Positions 33,817-42,910 of a stretch of DNA of 64,000 nucleotides are shown here, piece by piece (position 1 is the stretch's first letter; each line of letters begins with the position of its first letter). The position numbers and the translations under genes were made by a program. The stretch is taken from positions 544,702 to 608,701 of the forward strand of contig JAZKBK010000006.1 in NCBI GenBank assembly GCA_040388625.1, given 5' to 3'. A model generated the notes under the pieces. The model saw only the letters and a list, made by a program, of their open reading frames with translations, had not been told where the DNA came from and searched no databases. This DNA is from Gemmatimonadota bacterium (GTDB lineage Bacteria; Gemmatimonadota; Gemmatimonadetes; Gemmatimonadales; Gemmatimonadaceae).

Positions 33817-34791
33817 ATGACTCCTCGCACTATCACGAGCGCACTGCTGCCGATGCTGCTCACGTTATTGAGCACTGCCGTCGCCGCACAGGCAACTCCA
33901 CCCCGTATATTCTCGCCCGGCGTGATCTCGGGTCCGGCGAACGACCTGTCGCCTGCCTTCACCCCCGATGGCAAGACGGTTTTCTTCACGCGGTCCAACT
34001 CGAGCCAATCGACGATTCTCGTTTCACATCTGTCCGGCGTAACGTGGTCGAACCCTCGAATCGCTCCGTTTTCTGGAGAGTGGCTCGATCTTGAACCGAC
34101 GATGGCTCCGGACGGATCGTACCTGATCTTCATCTCAAGCCGGCCCACAGCGACGGGCGGAAAGCCAATCGATGGGTTTTACAACGGCGCTGCACAACCA
34201 GGTAGAGGCGGAAACCTCTGGCGCGTTGATCACACGTCGAGCGGATGGGGTGAGCCGCATCGCCTGCCGAACATAGTCAACAGCAATACATCGATCTACT
34301 CGCCAAGCATCGCGGCAGACGGAAGCATCTACTTCATGCAACCAACGGGCGCAAAGACAAGGTTTCACCTGTTTCGCGCGCAGTTCTCGCACGGCGAGTT
34401 CGCGGCTCCGGTCGAAGTACCCGTGAGCGCCGGTGAGGACATCGGAGACTTCGATCCCGCTGTGGCGCCCGACGAGTCATTCATGGTTTTCTCGTCCACG
34501 CGCATTGCTGGCAAGGGCACATCACTCTTCATCACGTTTCGCAGGAGCGGCGCCTGGAGCACACCGGAGTACATGGGAGACACCGTGAGTATTCCCGGCG
34601 CAGGCAGCATCGAGGCGCGCCTGGGCGGACCAGGTCATCGCACGCTCTACTTCTCCAACCGGTACGTCGAGCCAGCGACCCCGCCCCAGAGTCGGGCATT
34701 GAGTGCCAGGGGCCTCGAGCTCATGGCGGAATGGAACAACGGCCTCGCGAACATCTGGCAAGTGTCGCTCGCCTCCTGGCTCGACAAGTGA
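33817..34791 (+). CDS. Exported WD40-like (PD40) beta-propeller protein
   Basis: 324 residues, starting at ATG 33817 with a signal peptide (ITSALLPMLLTLLSTAVAAQ). The mature part is made of TolB/PD40-type propeller blades: DLSPAFTPDGKTVFFTRS, DLEPTMAPDGSYLIFISS, IYSPSIAADGSIYFMQ and DFDPAVAPDESFMVFSS. There is no catalytic domain. It is the nearest upstream neighbour of the LytS-like kinase gene and has a LytTR box pair 121 bases ahead, so it is probably a member of that regulon. It may bind a carbohydrate or protein ligand in the envelope; function unknown. Confidence 0.82.
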   Translation: MTPRTITSALLPMLLTLLSTAVAAQATPPRIFSPGVISGPANDLSPAFTPDGKTVFFTRSNSSQSTILVSHLSGVTWSNPRIAPFSGEWLDLEPTMAPDGSYLIFISSRPTATGGKPIDGFYNGAAQPGRGGNLWRVDHTSSGWGEPHRLPNIVNSNTSIYSPSIAADGSIYFMQPTGAKTRFHLFRAQFSHGEFAAPVEVPVSAGEDIGDFDPAVAPDESFMVFSSTRIAGKGTSLFITFRRSGAWSTPEYMGDTVSIPGAGSIEARLGGPGHRTLYFSNRYVEPATPPQSRALSARGLELMAEWNNGLANIWQVSLASWLDK

Positions 34792-34901
34792 CGAGACGAA
34801 ACGCATAAATTCAGCCTGTAGCTGCTTGCTGCGGCGGCGCCTGTCGACAATCATGAGACCAACGGCTCGCGACCCGGGACGAAGTGCCTGCCGAACCGAT
34901 C

Positions 34902-34930
34902 TTGTGAACCGAGTGCACCGATGTTAGCGT
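34902..34930 (+). promoter_or_regulatory. Promoter of the LytS-like kinase gene (leaderless)
   Basis: TTGTGA (34902-34907), a 17-base spacer and TAGCGT (34925-34930). The ATG at 34938 is the eighth base after the -10, where transcription should start. No 21-bp box pair was found here, so the system is probably not autoregulated in the same way as its targets. Confidence 0.5.
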
Positions 34931-34937
34931 CGCGATA

Positions 34938-36146
34938 ATGCAAGTCCTCGTTCCGAACGCCACGGAGGAAAGCGGACGGCGCCGGCGGGTGCCGTTCGAT
35001 GTGATTCTCGTCGCCGTGTGGGCGGTACCGGCCGCGCTTGCGGTCATCGAGACGTACACGTTCGCGCGAACGAGCGGGAGACCGTTTTCGCTCGAGTCCA
35101 TCATGCTGCGCGAGACTGCAACGTGGGCCACCTACGGCGTGCTGGCCCCGCTGGTATTCCGGCTCGCAAACCGGTTTCCCCTCCGCGCCCCGTCAGTGCG
35201 CCGGCACCTCGCCCTGCATGTCTGCGGCGCCATCCTCGCCGGGTCGGCGGCTGCGGCGGTAGATACCGCCGCGACCCAATTGACCCGCAATGCTACCGAC
35301 TCCGCTCAACTGTTGACGATGAGCGTTGAGCGAATGTTCCTGTCATGGTGGCTCGGCGGCCTTGCTGTCGCCTTTCTGTCGTATTTCGCGGTTGTCGGCG
35401 TCGCCCACGCCATGAGCTACTTCCGCGAAGCCCAACAGCGCCGGGAGGATGCGCTCCGCCTCGAAGGCCAGCTCGCCGATGCGCGGCTCGCCGCTCTGCA
35501 AGGGCGTTTGCATCCGCACTTTCTGTACAACACTTTGAATGCAATAACCGTCCTCGTCCGCGACGGCGACATCACCCGATCGACGCGAATGCTGGAGCTT
35601 CTCAGTACCATGCTACGCCGCGTGCTCGACGGATCACTTCCACAGATCGTCCCGCTGAGTACCGAGCTTGCGCTGTTGCGTCAGTACCTGGAGATAGAAG
35701 AAGTGCGCTTCTCCGACAGACTGACGGTCACACTCGACGTCGATACGCATGCTCGTCAGGCCGGAGTGCCAACGCTCGTGACTCAGCCGCTCGCCGAGAA
35801 CGTGATCCGGCACGCAGTGGCGAATACCTTGCGCCATGTCACGCTCAGCATCAACGCACACGTCATCAGCAATCCGGAAGGGCGCGACACGCTCGAGTTG
35901 ACGGTGTCGGATGACGGTCCCGGGCTCACACCGGGCTGGGAACGACGTCGCATCGAGCATACGGGACTTTCGGCTACGGCGCTGCGCATTACGACGCTCT
36001 ACGGCTCTGATGGTTTGCTTGAAATACACCCGCGAGCTGACGGTGGAACCGTTTCCACTGTGCGCATCCCGTACGTGAAGCTTTCCGAGCGTCGTGACGA
36101 CGAGTGGACAGCAGTCGATGATGATCTGACACGGCAGGCGGTTTGA
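34938..36146 (+). CDS. LytS/YehU-type membrane sensor histidine kinase
   Basis: A 402-residue sensor. Four hydrophobic segments occur in the first ~150 residues (VILVAVWAVPAALAVIETYTF; WATYGVLAPLVFRL; LALHVCGAILAGSAAAAV; WWLGGLAVAFLSYFAVVGVA). A short coiled coil follows, then the His_kinase core with the phosphorylated His in LHPHFLYNTLNA (near residue 190). The ATPase part is QPLAENVIRHAV, then VSDDGPGL. This is the family that pairs with LytTR response regulators, and the next gene is exactly that, overlapping by one base (TGATG). The membrane part has no recognised ligand domain, so the signal is unknown. Confidence 0.93.
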   Translation: MQVLVPNATEESGRRRRVPFDVILVAVWAVPAALAVIETYTFARTSGRPFSLESIMLRETATWATYGVLAPLVFRLANRFPLRAPSVRRHLALHVCGAILAGSAAAAVDTAATQLTRNATDSAQLLTMSVERMFLSWWLGGLAVAFLSYFAVVGVAHAMSYFREAQQRREDALRLEGQLADARLAALQGRLHPHFLYNTLNAITVLVRDGDITRSTRMLELLSTMLRRVLDGSLPQIVPLSTELALLRQYLEIEEVRFSDRLTVTLDVDTHARQAGVPTLVTQPLAENVIRHAVANTLRHVTLSINAHVISNPEGRDTLELTVSDDGPGLTPGWERRRIEHTGLSATALRITTLYGSDGLLEIHPRADGGTVSTVRIPYVKLSERRDDEWTAVDDDLTRQAV

Positions 36147-36892
36147 TGCGCGTCGTAATAGTCGATGACGAGCCGCTCGCAAGACGTGGCATTCGTCAGC
36201 TGCTGGCCGACCATCCTGATGCGCAAATCGTGGCCGAATGTCCCAGCGGAGCGGTAGCTCTTGCGGCAGTACAGACGCTCTCGCCCGATCTGTTATTTCT
36301 CGATGTACAGATGCCGGAAATGGATGGATTCGAAGTGGTTCGACGAATCGGAGTCGAGCGGATTCCCTCAGTCGTGTTCGTGACCGCATACGATGAATTT
36401 GCCGTGAACGCGTTCGAGGCGTCTGCCGTCGATTACCTGATGAAGCCGGTGGGACCGGAGCGGTTCTCCGCCGCAATGCGTCGCGTGCGCGAACGCCAGA
36501 CCGAAACGGCTGCCCTCGCCCGCGTTGCGGAGCTGCAAGCCTTGTTGACGCAGGTGACTCCCGCGATAAGCCAACCGCTGCTCGTCACTACAGCGAAGGG
36601 CACGATACGTATCGATCCTGATGAAATTGACTGGATCGGCGCTGATGATTATTACGCCGTTCTGCACGTTGGTGTGAAGCATTATCTGCTTCGCGAATCG
36701 CTCGCATCGTTGGAGGATCGTCTGCCAGCCGGTCGCTTCGTGCGCGTCCATCGCTCCGCGATAGTGAATTGCAGCAGAGTGACGGAGGTTCGCCGAGGAG
36801 TGGTTGTCCTGCGCGATGGCATCACTCTGTCTACCAGCAGGCGCCGGCGTGCGGCGGTAAGAGCTGCGTTGGGCGAGACGTCCGCCGCCTGA
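36146..36892 (+). CDS. LytTR-family response regulator
   Basis: A 248-residue regulator. The receiver domain has MRVVIVDDEPLARRG (acid pocket), the phosphoacceptor Asp in LLFLDVQMPEMDG, VTAYDEFA and the Lys in DYLMKPVGPERF. The C-terminal LytTR DNA-binding domain is seen from LLVTTAKGTIRIDPDEIDWI through YYAVLHVGVKHYLLRESLASLEDRL to FVRVHRSAIVNCSRVTEV. LytTR proteins bind pairs of ~9-bp direct repeats one dimer apart. Three such pairs with 21-bp period occur in the 3.5 kb around this gene, one directly after its stop. Confidence 0.94.
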   Translation: MRVVIVDDEPLARRGIRQLLADHPDAQIVAECPSGAVALAAVQTLSPDLLFLDVQMPEMDGFEVVRRIGVERIPSVVFVTAYDEFAVNAFEASAVDYLMKPVGPERFSAAMRRVRERQTETAALARVAELQALLTQVTPAISQPLLVTTAKGTIRIDPDEIDWIGADDYYAVLHVGVKHYLLRESLASLEDRLPAGRFVRVHRSAIVNCSRVTEVRRGVVVLRDGITLSTSRRRRAAVRAALGETSAA

Positions 36893-36912
36893 CGCTCAAA
36901 AGCGCCGATCCA

Positions 36913-36944
36913 ACCGCTCGCTGAATCCGAGCTACCGCCCGCTG
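36913..36944 (+). promoter_or_regulatory. LytTR-type box pair upstream of 37049-37846
   Basis: ACCGCTCGCTG (36913-36923) and ACCGCCCGCTG (36934-36944), exactly 21 bp apart and facing the downstream gene. This is the clearest of the three pairs. A TAAGCT element (36987-36992) lies 42 bases downstream, about one helical turn further than in the other two promoters. Confidence 0.7.
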
Positions 36945-37048
36945 CAAGCTCTGGAATTGCAGTCGCAATGAGTCTTACCAGGATGCTAAGCTGAAGCTTG
37001 CGGCGTAAGCCTGCTCGCCATTCACATCAAACATCTCAGGGAGCTTCG

Positions 37049-37846
37049 GTGCGCTACTCTTCCGGCGCTTTATTCCGCGGTGCAACGCGGAACATGATTC
37101 CGCTATTCGCCACACTCACCATCGCTTCGGCGGCGCCTGCCGTCGCGCAATCGACCCACGTCGCTCCGATCGGCTCCGGTGCGGGTGCGAGCACCGCGCT
37201 GGTGCCCGGATCAGGGGATCTGACGACGGCACATTTTCGCGATACTACAACATCTTTCCGCTTCATACAGGACAGATTACCGAAGGGCGATTCGGTCGAT
37301 ATCGTTCGCGGTGTGGGGCATGAACAGATCCGGCACGTGGCGTATCAGGGGCGGCCCGCTATGCTGCTCGTCAAGACGGTAGACCTTAACGGGCGCATGT
37401 ATGTGGACAGCTCAACCGTCCTCGTCGACGGTCTTGCGCCAGTATCGGAGGTCTCGATCCTGGGGTCGCGACGCACGACGTACGCATACGATGGCGCCAG
37501 GGTGCATCGGTCGGTCACGCAGCCCGATTCCGCAACGAGGACCACGGATCACGATTTTCGAGTTCCGATGTTCCATTTCGAAGGGCTCGATGCCGTGATT
37601 CGCTCGATACCCTTGCGCCCCAATTACCACACGATCGTCCGCCTCTACTCCGAAGGCGACGACGGCATCGAGATGGATACAATAACCGTCGAGAAGCGTG
37701 ACGGCGCCAGGATATGGAACGTGCGCTTCGCCGATCCGGTGATCATTGCCCATTATGGAATAGACGGTGACACACGCAGAATCGTGCACTACGACATCGC
37801 GCGCCATGCCGATCGCGCACATTTCACGTATGTGTTCGATCAATAG
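37049..37846 (+). CDS. Exported protein of unknown function (LytTR target)
   Basis: 265 residues. The GTG at 37049 is chosen because AGGGAG stands 5 bases upstream. A signal-like hydrophobic stretch follows a basic N-terminus (MIPLFATLTIASAAPAVAQ). The rest is beta-rich and reads as strands with ends such as GRPAMLLVKTVDLNGRMYVDSS and EGDDGIEMDTITVEKRDG. This resembles the lipocalin-like or DUF3108-type secreted domains that report on a reporter substrate, but I do not recognise a family. It directly follows the two-component genes behind a strong LytTR box pair. Confidence 0.7.
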   Translation: MRYSSGALFRGATRNMIPLFATLTIASAAPAVAQSTHVAPIGSGAGASTALVPGSGDLTTAHFRDTTTSFRFIQDRLPKGDSVDIVRGVGHEQIRHVAYQGRPAMLLVKTVDLNGRMYVDSSTVLVDGLAPVSEVSILGSRRTTYAYDGARVHRSVTQPDSATRTTDHDFRVPMFHFEGLDAVIRSIPLRPNYHTIVRLYSEGDDGIEMDTITVEKRDGARIWNVRFADPVIIAHYGIDGDTRRIVHYDIARHADRAHFTYVFDQ

Positions 37847-37975
37847 CCAACTTGAATCGCGCGCTTGGCGGTGTTGAAAGTAGCTGTCAAAATACCGTCC
37901 CGTCCCACGACCGGAGGGCAGCCGGCGACGTGTACGTGTCGCTAACTTTACATCGTGCCCGAAACCCCACGCGCC

Positions 37976-39511
37976 ATGAATCTCGCCGACCGTCTCCGCG
38001 ATGCTGCCGAGCTGCTCGAATCGATAGCCAGCGACCGATCGCTGCTTGCCGGTTTGCCGGAAGAAGACAGAACCCGACTGCTGCAGGCCGCCGGCCGCGT
38101 CTCACGACCCGATGCAATCGACCGCCGCCGCCTCGTCCAGGCCACCAAGCGCGAGCGCAGGATCGCCAAGGCGAATCGTGCGGAGACCGTGCTTTCCAAC
38201 ACCGGCATCCGCAAGCTCCGCCGCGAAACGGTCTTCATGACACCGAACGTCTTTCCGCCGGCGCAGTTCGAGCAACATGACGTCGAAGACGATGCGGATT
38301 TTCGCGAAGCCGTCGAGCCGCAGAATTGCTACATCTGCAAAAAGGATTTCTCGACGCTTCATCATTTCTACGATCAGCTCTGCCCATCGTGCGCCGCGCT
38401 GAATTTCGCGAAGCGCACGGAGTCCGCCGATCTGCGCGGCCGCGTTGCGCTGCTCACGGGCGGACGAGTCAAGATCGGATATCAGGCCGGCATCAAGCTG
38501 CTGCGCGCAGGCGCACAGCTAATAGTCACGACACGCTTTCCGCGCGACTCCGCGTCGCGTTACGCGCAGGAGCCTGACTTTGCGATGTGGAGCGATCGGC
38601 TCACCATCTACGGACTCGATCTGCGTCACACGCCGAGTGTCGAGGCGTTCTGCGCCGAGATGCTGCGCACGCGTGATCGTCTGGACTTCATAATCAACAA
38701 CGCCTGCCAGACCGTTCGTCGCCCGCCTGCTTTCTACGAACACATGATGGAGGGCGAAACCGCAGCGCTTCACACCTTGCCCGAAAAATCCCGCAAGCTG
38801 CTCGGCGAATACGAAGGACTGCGCGGGTATCACATGCTTCCCGAGGGCGAGTCCGGCGCCACCGTGCCCGCTGTAATCGGTGCGCGCACTTCCGAAATCA
38901 CCGGACTGACGCATGCTGCCGAGCTGTCGCAGATCAGACTTCTCCCGGATGAGGAGGCCGCTCAGCGCGCGCTCTTCCCCGAGGGAAAGCTGGACCAGGA
39001 CATGCAGCAGATCGATCTGCGCGAGCGCAACTCGTGGCGCATGTTGATGGCCGAAGTGCCGTCCGTCGAATTGCTCGAAGTCCATCTCGTCAACGCGGTC
39101 GCACCGTTCATCATCAACGCGCGTCTAAAGCCACTGATGATGCGGACACCGGAGCGCGACAAGCACATCGTCAACGTGTCGGCAGTCGAGGGACAATTTT
39201 ACAGAACGTTCAAGACGACGCGCCATCCGCACACCAACATGGCCAAGGCCGCGCTCAACATGATGACGCGCACCGCTGCGGCAGATTACCACCGTGACGG
39301 CATTCACATGAACGCGGTCGACACGGGCTGGGTGACCGACGAGGATCCAGCCGACATCGCCGCGCGAAAGACCGCGGAGCACGGGTTTCATCCGCCGCTG
39401 GATATCGTGGACGGCGCCGCGCGCATCGTCGATCCGATCATCGCCGGCATCAACACCGGCGAGCATGTGTGGGGCAAATTCCTCAAGGATTACGTGCCGA
39501 CCGACTGGTGA
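37976..39511 (+). CDS. SDR-family oxidoreductase with N-terminal Cys4 knuckle
   Basis: 511 residues, about twice a normal SDR. Residues 1-110 are helical. A CYICKKDF...CPSC pair (near 117-140) looks like a zinc knuckle. The Rossmann part starts at [16 protein letters not shown] and includes IINNACQT and the Ser in [10 protein letters not shown] ~90-residue insertion lies after NNACQT. The catalytic Tyr is not at its expected place: [11 protein letters not shown] has Thr four residues before Lys, though a Y-R-T-F-K occurs 11 residues earlier. The GTG at 37955 is an alternative start, 6 bases after a TAACTT element. Substrate unknown. Confidence 0.82.
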   Translation: MNLADRLRDAAELLESIASDRSLLAGLPEEDRTRLLQAAGRVSRPDAIDRRRLVQATKRERRIAKANRAETVLSNTGIRKLRRETVFMTPNVFPPAQFEQHDVEDDADFREAVEPQNCYICKKDFSTLHHFYDQLCPSCAALNFAKRTESADLRGRVALLTGGRVKIGYQAGIKLLRAGAQLIVTTRFPRDSASRYAQEPDFAMWSDRLTIYGLDLRHTPSVEAFCAEMLRTRDRLDFIINNACQTVRRPPAFYEHMMEGETAALHTLPEKSRKLLGEYEGLRGYHMLPEGESGATVPAVIGARTSEITGLTHAAELSQIRLLPDEEAAQRALFPEGKLDQDMQQIDLRERNSWRMLMAEVPSVELLEVHLVNAVAPFIINARLKPLMMRTPERDKHIVNVSAVEGQFYRTFKTTRHPHTNMAKAALNMMTRTAAADYHRDGIHMNAVDTGWVTDEDPADIAARKTAEHGFHPPLDIVDGAARIVDPIIAGINTGEHVWGKFLKDYVPTDW

Positions 39512-39606
39512 CGCCCCGCGCGTACTGACCGTGCGCCCCAAGGTGCGCTAGCCACCGCGATCGGCGACGCGTACTTTTTTGCGAGAGTACCCCTCCCAAC
39601 TTGACG

Positions 39607-41571
39607 ATGAACCTCTCGCATCGCAGCACGCTCACGGCTCTCGCGTGTACACTCATCGCGCACGGCCTGCTCTCCTCGCAAGCCGCGGCTCAGACCTCGA
39701 CTCTCCCCAGCGAGACGCCGGCGCGGTTCACTCCCGCAACGTCGTCGTTCGATTACGTGCGACGCGAGGTCATGATCCCCATGCGCGACGGCGTGAAGCT
39801 GCACACCGTCATCCTCGTCCCGAAAGGCGCCCACCGGGCGCCGATCCTCATGACCCGGACGCCCTACGACGCCAACGCCACCACCACTTACGCCGCAAGC
39901 GCGCATCTCGCCTCCAACCTCGCAGGCTACGACAACGCGCTCGACGTCATAATTCCCGGCGGCTACATCCGCGTCGTGCAGGATGTCCGCGGCAAGTATG
40001 GCTCGGAAGGCGACTTCGTCATGAATCGGCCACTCATCGGCCCGCTCAATCCAACGAAGGTCGATGAATCGACCGACACCTACGACACCATCGACTGGCT
40101 CGTCAAGAACATCCCCGAGACCAACGGCAAGGTCGGCGTGCTCGGCATCTCCTACGATGGATTCGAGCCCCTGATGGCGCTCGTCAATCCGCACCCGGCC
40201 CTCAAAGTCTCCGTTCCCATGAACCCGATGGTCGACGGCTGGATGGGCGACGACTGGTTCCACAACGGAGCCTTCCGCGAACAGAACATGCCGTACGTGC
40301 TCGAACAGGAAGCCACCCGCGACAACTCGGCGAAATGGTGGACCGATCACTTCGACGACTACGACCTCTACCTCGACGGCGGCTCCGCTGGCGAGCTCGG
40401 CAAGGCACACGGCCTCGAGCAGGTCGGATTCTGGAACCGCATCCTCGCGCACCCGAGCTACGATTCCTGGTGGAGTCAGCAGGCCATGGACAAGGTCCTC
40501 GCCGCACAGCCACTGAAGGTGCCCGTGATGCTCGTCCACAGCCTCTGGGATCAGGAAGACATCTACGGCGCGATAGCTGTCTACAAGGCCATCAAGCCGA
40601 AGGACGTCAACAACGACAAGGTCTTCCTCGTCATGGGACCATGGCACCACGGCCAGGAAATCGAGGACGGCAGCTCACTCGGCGCCATCAAATTCAACAG
40701 CAACACATCGCTCTACTTCCAGCAGCACATCCTCGGACCGTTCCTCGCTCACTATCTGAAGGACGACGCACCCGCAGATAGCGTGGCACCGGTCAATGCA
40801 TTCGAGACCGGAACCAACACGTGGGAGCGTCTCGCCTCGTGGCCATCGGGCTGCGCCAGCGGATGCAGCATTCATCCGACGCCGCTCTATCTGGAGCCAG
40901 GCTTCAAGGCAGCGTTCTCCGCGCCTGCGTCCGGCAGCGTGGCATTCGATGAATACACGTCCGATCCGGCAAAGCCGGTTCCGTTCCGCGCCCGCCCCAG
41001 CCAACCCATCGGCTACGATCCGCCGCTGACATGGGTGCACTGGCTCGTGGATGACCAGCGCGAAGCGTCCGGCCGCACCGACGTGCTCGCGTATCAGTCC
41101 GACGTGCTGAAAGCACCGGTCAAGATCAGCGGCCAGCCCATAGCGAACATCATCGCGTCCACTACAGGCACCGACGCGGACTGGGTGGTGAAGGTGATCG
41201 ACGTCTATCCCGACGAAGTCGGCGGCGACGCGAAGATGGGCGGCTACCAGCTACCCGTGTCGATGGACATCTTCCGCGGCCGCTATCGCGAAAGCTTCTC
41301 GACACCAAAAGCCATCACGCCCAACAAACCACTGTTGTACAGGTTCGAGCTTCCAACAGCGAACCACGTCTTCCTTCCCGGACACCGGATCATGGTGCAG
41401 ATCCAGTCCAGCTGGTTTCCGCTGTACGACCGTAATCCGCAGACCTTCGTCCCCAACATCTTCTGGGCAAAGCCTGCCGATTACAGGAAGGCCGAGCAGA
41501 AGATCTATCACGAGCCGGGCAACGCGAGCTTCGTGGAACTGCCCGTGGTGGCAGGGTCAGCGCGGAATTGA
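39607..41571 (+). CDS. Secreted CocE/NonD-family hydrolase (alpha-amino-acid ester hydrolase-like)
   Basis: 654 residues with signal peptide (LTALACTLIAHGLLSSQAAAQ). The alpha/beta hydrolase shows the nucleophile in GISYDGFE, a catalytic Asp in SLWDQEDIYG and His in GPWHHGQEI. It also has the early tyrosine-bearing YVRREVMIPMRDGVKLHT and VQDVRGKYGSEGDF typical of the X-Pro/CocE clan. The C-terminal jelly roll (from DVLAYQSDVLKAPVKISG to the end) completes the family layout. Size and motifs are close to alpha-amino-acid ester hydrolases and glutaryl-acylases. The ATG at 39607 is preferred over TTG 39601. Confidence 0.9.
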   Translation: MNLSHRSTLTALACTLIAHGLLSSQAAAQTSTLPSETPARFTPATSSFDYVRREVMIPMRDGVKLHTVILVPKGAHRAPILMTRTPYDANATTTYAASAHLASNLAGYDNALDVIIPGGYIRVVQDVRGKYGSEGDFVMNRPLIGPLNPTKVDESTDTYDTIDWLVKNIPETNGKVGVLGISYDGFEPLMALVNPHPALKVSVPMNPMVDGWMGDDWFHNGAFREQNMPYVLEQEATRDNSAKWWTDHFDDYDLYLDGGSAGELGKAHGLEQVGFWNRILAHPSYDSWWSQQAMDKVLAAQPLKVPVMLVHSLWDQEDIYGAIAVYKAIKPKDVNNDKVFLVMGPWHHGQEIEDGSSLGAIKFNSNTSLYFQQHILGPFLAHYLKDDAPADSVAPVNAFETGTNTWERLASWPSGCASGCSIHPTPLYLEPGFKAAFSAPASGSVAFDEYTSDPAKPVPFRARPSQPIGYDPPLTWVHWLVDDQREASGRTDVLAYQSDVLKAPVKISGQPIANIIASTTGTDADWVVKVIDVYPDEVGGDAKMGGYQLPVSMDIFRGRYRESFSTPKAITPNKPLLYRFELPTANHVFLPGHRIMVQIQSSWFPLYDRNPQTFVPNIFWAKPADYRKAEQKIYHEPGNASFVELPVVAGSARN

Positions 41572-41579
41572 CCAGGGAC

Positions 41580-41607
41580 GCGGGGATGACGTACTGCTCA
41601 TCCCCGC
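41580..41607. terminator. Bidirectional terminator-like hairpin
   Basis: Perfect 10-bp stem GCGGGGATGA / TCATCCCCGC with an 8-base loop, followed by CCTTTCCTT. It sits between two convergent genes, 9 bases after the hydrolase stop. Confidence 0.65.
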
Positions 41608-41615
41608 CCTTTCCT

Positions 41616-41903
41616 TCACTCAGCCATGTGGATGAACACTTCTCCGCCGTAAGCCTCGGGCGCCGTGACTCTCACGCCGGCCATGTTCTCGCGCACCCAG
41701 GCCGACGCGCGACGCGAGCTCTCGTCCGCTCCTTCCCGATTCTCGCATACCGTCACCGTCGCGAGTGCCTCTCCGTCCCGAATCGCGTAGTAGGCGATGA
41801 AGCCGGGTCCGTCACCAAGCAGTTTCTTCACTTCATCCTGCCGCTTGTCGAGCTCGTGGATCAACTTCGCCACGCCGCTATAACGCCGTATCACTGCGTA
41901 CAT
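41616..41903 (-). CDS. Small ABM (antibiotic biosynthesis monooxygenase-like) domain protein
   Basis: A 95-residue ferredoxin-like alpha+beta protein of the dimeric ABM type. It begins MYAVIRRYSGV, has the characteristic GPGFIAYYAIRDGEALATVTV hairpin (read as two strands), then a helix with ENREGADESSRRASAWVREN. Members include haem-degrading and quinone-oxidising monooxygenases, but many have no known activity. No catalytic residues can be assigned. It is convergent with the CocE-like gene. Confidence 0.72.
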   Translation of the reverse strand: MYAVIRRYSGVAKLIHELDKRQDEVKKLLGDGPGFIAYYAIRDGEALATVTVCENREGADESSRRASAWVRENMAGVRVTAPEAYGGEVFIHMAE

Positions 41904-42091
41904 GCCGCTACTCCGTATGCTTGGGGGATTGGACTGGGTCGCTCGACGCCATCGACCCCGAAATTCGGTGCCGAAAACTGAATGGCATAGTCTGCACCAG
42001 CGAAGCGCGATGTCAAGGCGCGACGCGCAATATCCAATGCTCGTGATCGCGCGTAATCATCACGCTTCCGGCGTCGATCTCCGGCTCGGGC

Positions 42092-42721
42092 TCAGCTCGC
42101 AGGCTGTTCGCTTATCAGGAACGAGCATCGTGGTGGATTCTGTCCGCGCTCGCACCGCTCGCAAACCTTTCCCCCAGTCACTTCCGCGAGGAGCTGCTCC
42201 ACCATGCAGCACGCGTCCGGGTGCGACGAGACCGCCTGCGACAGAGCGCAGCCATTGCCGTGGATCTCGTACCCTTCTGCCGTCTCGACCACATCCGCGT
42301 CCGCACCAAGTTCCGTCAGCAGGCTTGCGGCGTCACCCACCCGCTCCGCAAACGTGCCCGACGCCCGGGGACCGAGTCTGGAGCCCGCCCCTCGCAGTAT
42401 CGATCTGACCTCGCCCGGATGCCTGCTCTCCAATTCAGCAATCAGCGCTGTCAGCGCCGGTGCATATGCGCTCGAGAAGAGCGTATCCGCCCCTTCCGCG
42501 ACGCCGTAGAGCGTCGCCGGCTTGCCAACGGTTCCGTCGCGCCGGGAGCCGGCTGCTGCGACCACCCCATCGCGCTCGAGTGTCGCGATGTGAGCGCGGA
42601 CGGCGTTGTCGGTAAGACCGAGCGTCGCCGCAATCTCGTCGACACTGCGCCACCCACGCCGAAGAATCGCAACGATCCGACCACGCGTGCTATCCCCGAA
42701 ATGTCTTTCCCACCAGCGCAT
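42092..42721 (-). CDS. SufR-like winged-helix regulator with cysteine cluster
   Basis: 209 residues. The ATG at 42719-42721 has a GGAGGA ribosome site. The N-terminal winged helix reads STRGRIVAILRRGWRSVDEI, then ATLGLTDNAVRAHIATLERDGVV. The C-terminal part carries a cysteine array: Cys, 12 residues, Cys-Cys, 14 residues, then CERC and one more Cys eight residues later. The C-x12-C-x13/14-C spacing is that of SufR, the [4Fe-4S] repressor of iron-sulfur assembly. No suf genes are in the window, so this is an orphan or global version. Divergently transcribed from the DUF4142 gene. Confidence 0.78.
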   Translation of the reverse strand: MRWWERHFGDSTRGRIVAILRRGWRSVDEIAATLGLTDNAVRAHIATLERDGVVAAAGSRRDGTVGKPATLYGVAEGADTLFSSAYAPALTALIAELESRHPGEVRSILRGAGSRLGPRASGTFAERVGDAASLLTELGADADVVETAEGYEIHGNGCALSQAVSSHPDACCMVEQLLAEVTGGKVCERCERGQNPPRCSFLISEQPAS

Positions 42722-42910
42722 GCATCCTCCTCTCTGACCGTGCAAGCCTCTCAACTACAGTACCAACAAACATACGTATAAGCAATAAGTCAATGATTTC
42801 CTTGACAAATCCCTGCGCTCGTGCCATATGTCAATCACGGCGTTGCCACATCGCAGGCCGTGGGCGTCGTCCAGCCCAACCACCACCACAACCGTACCAG
42901 GAGTTCTGAA

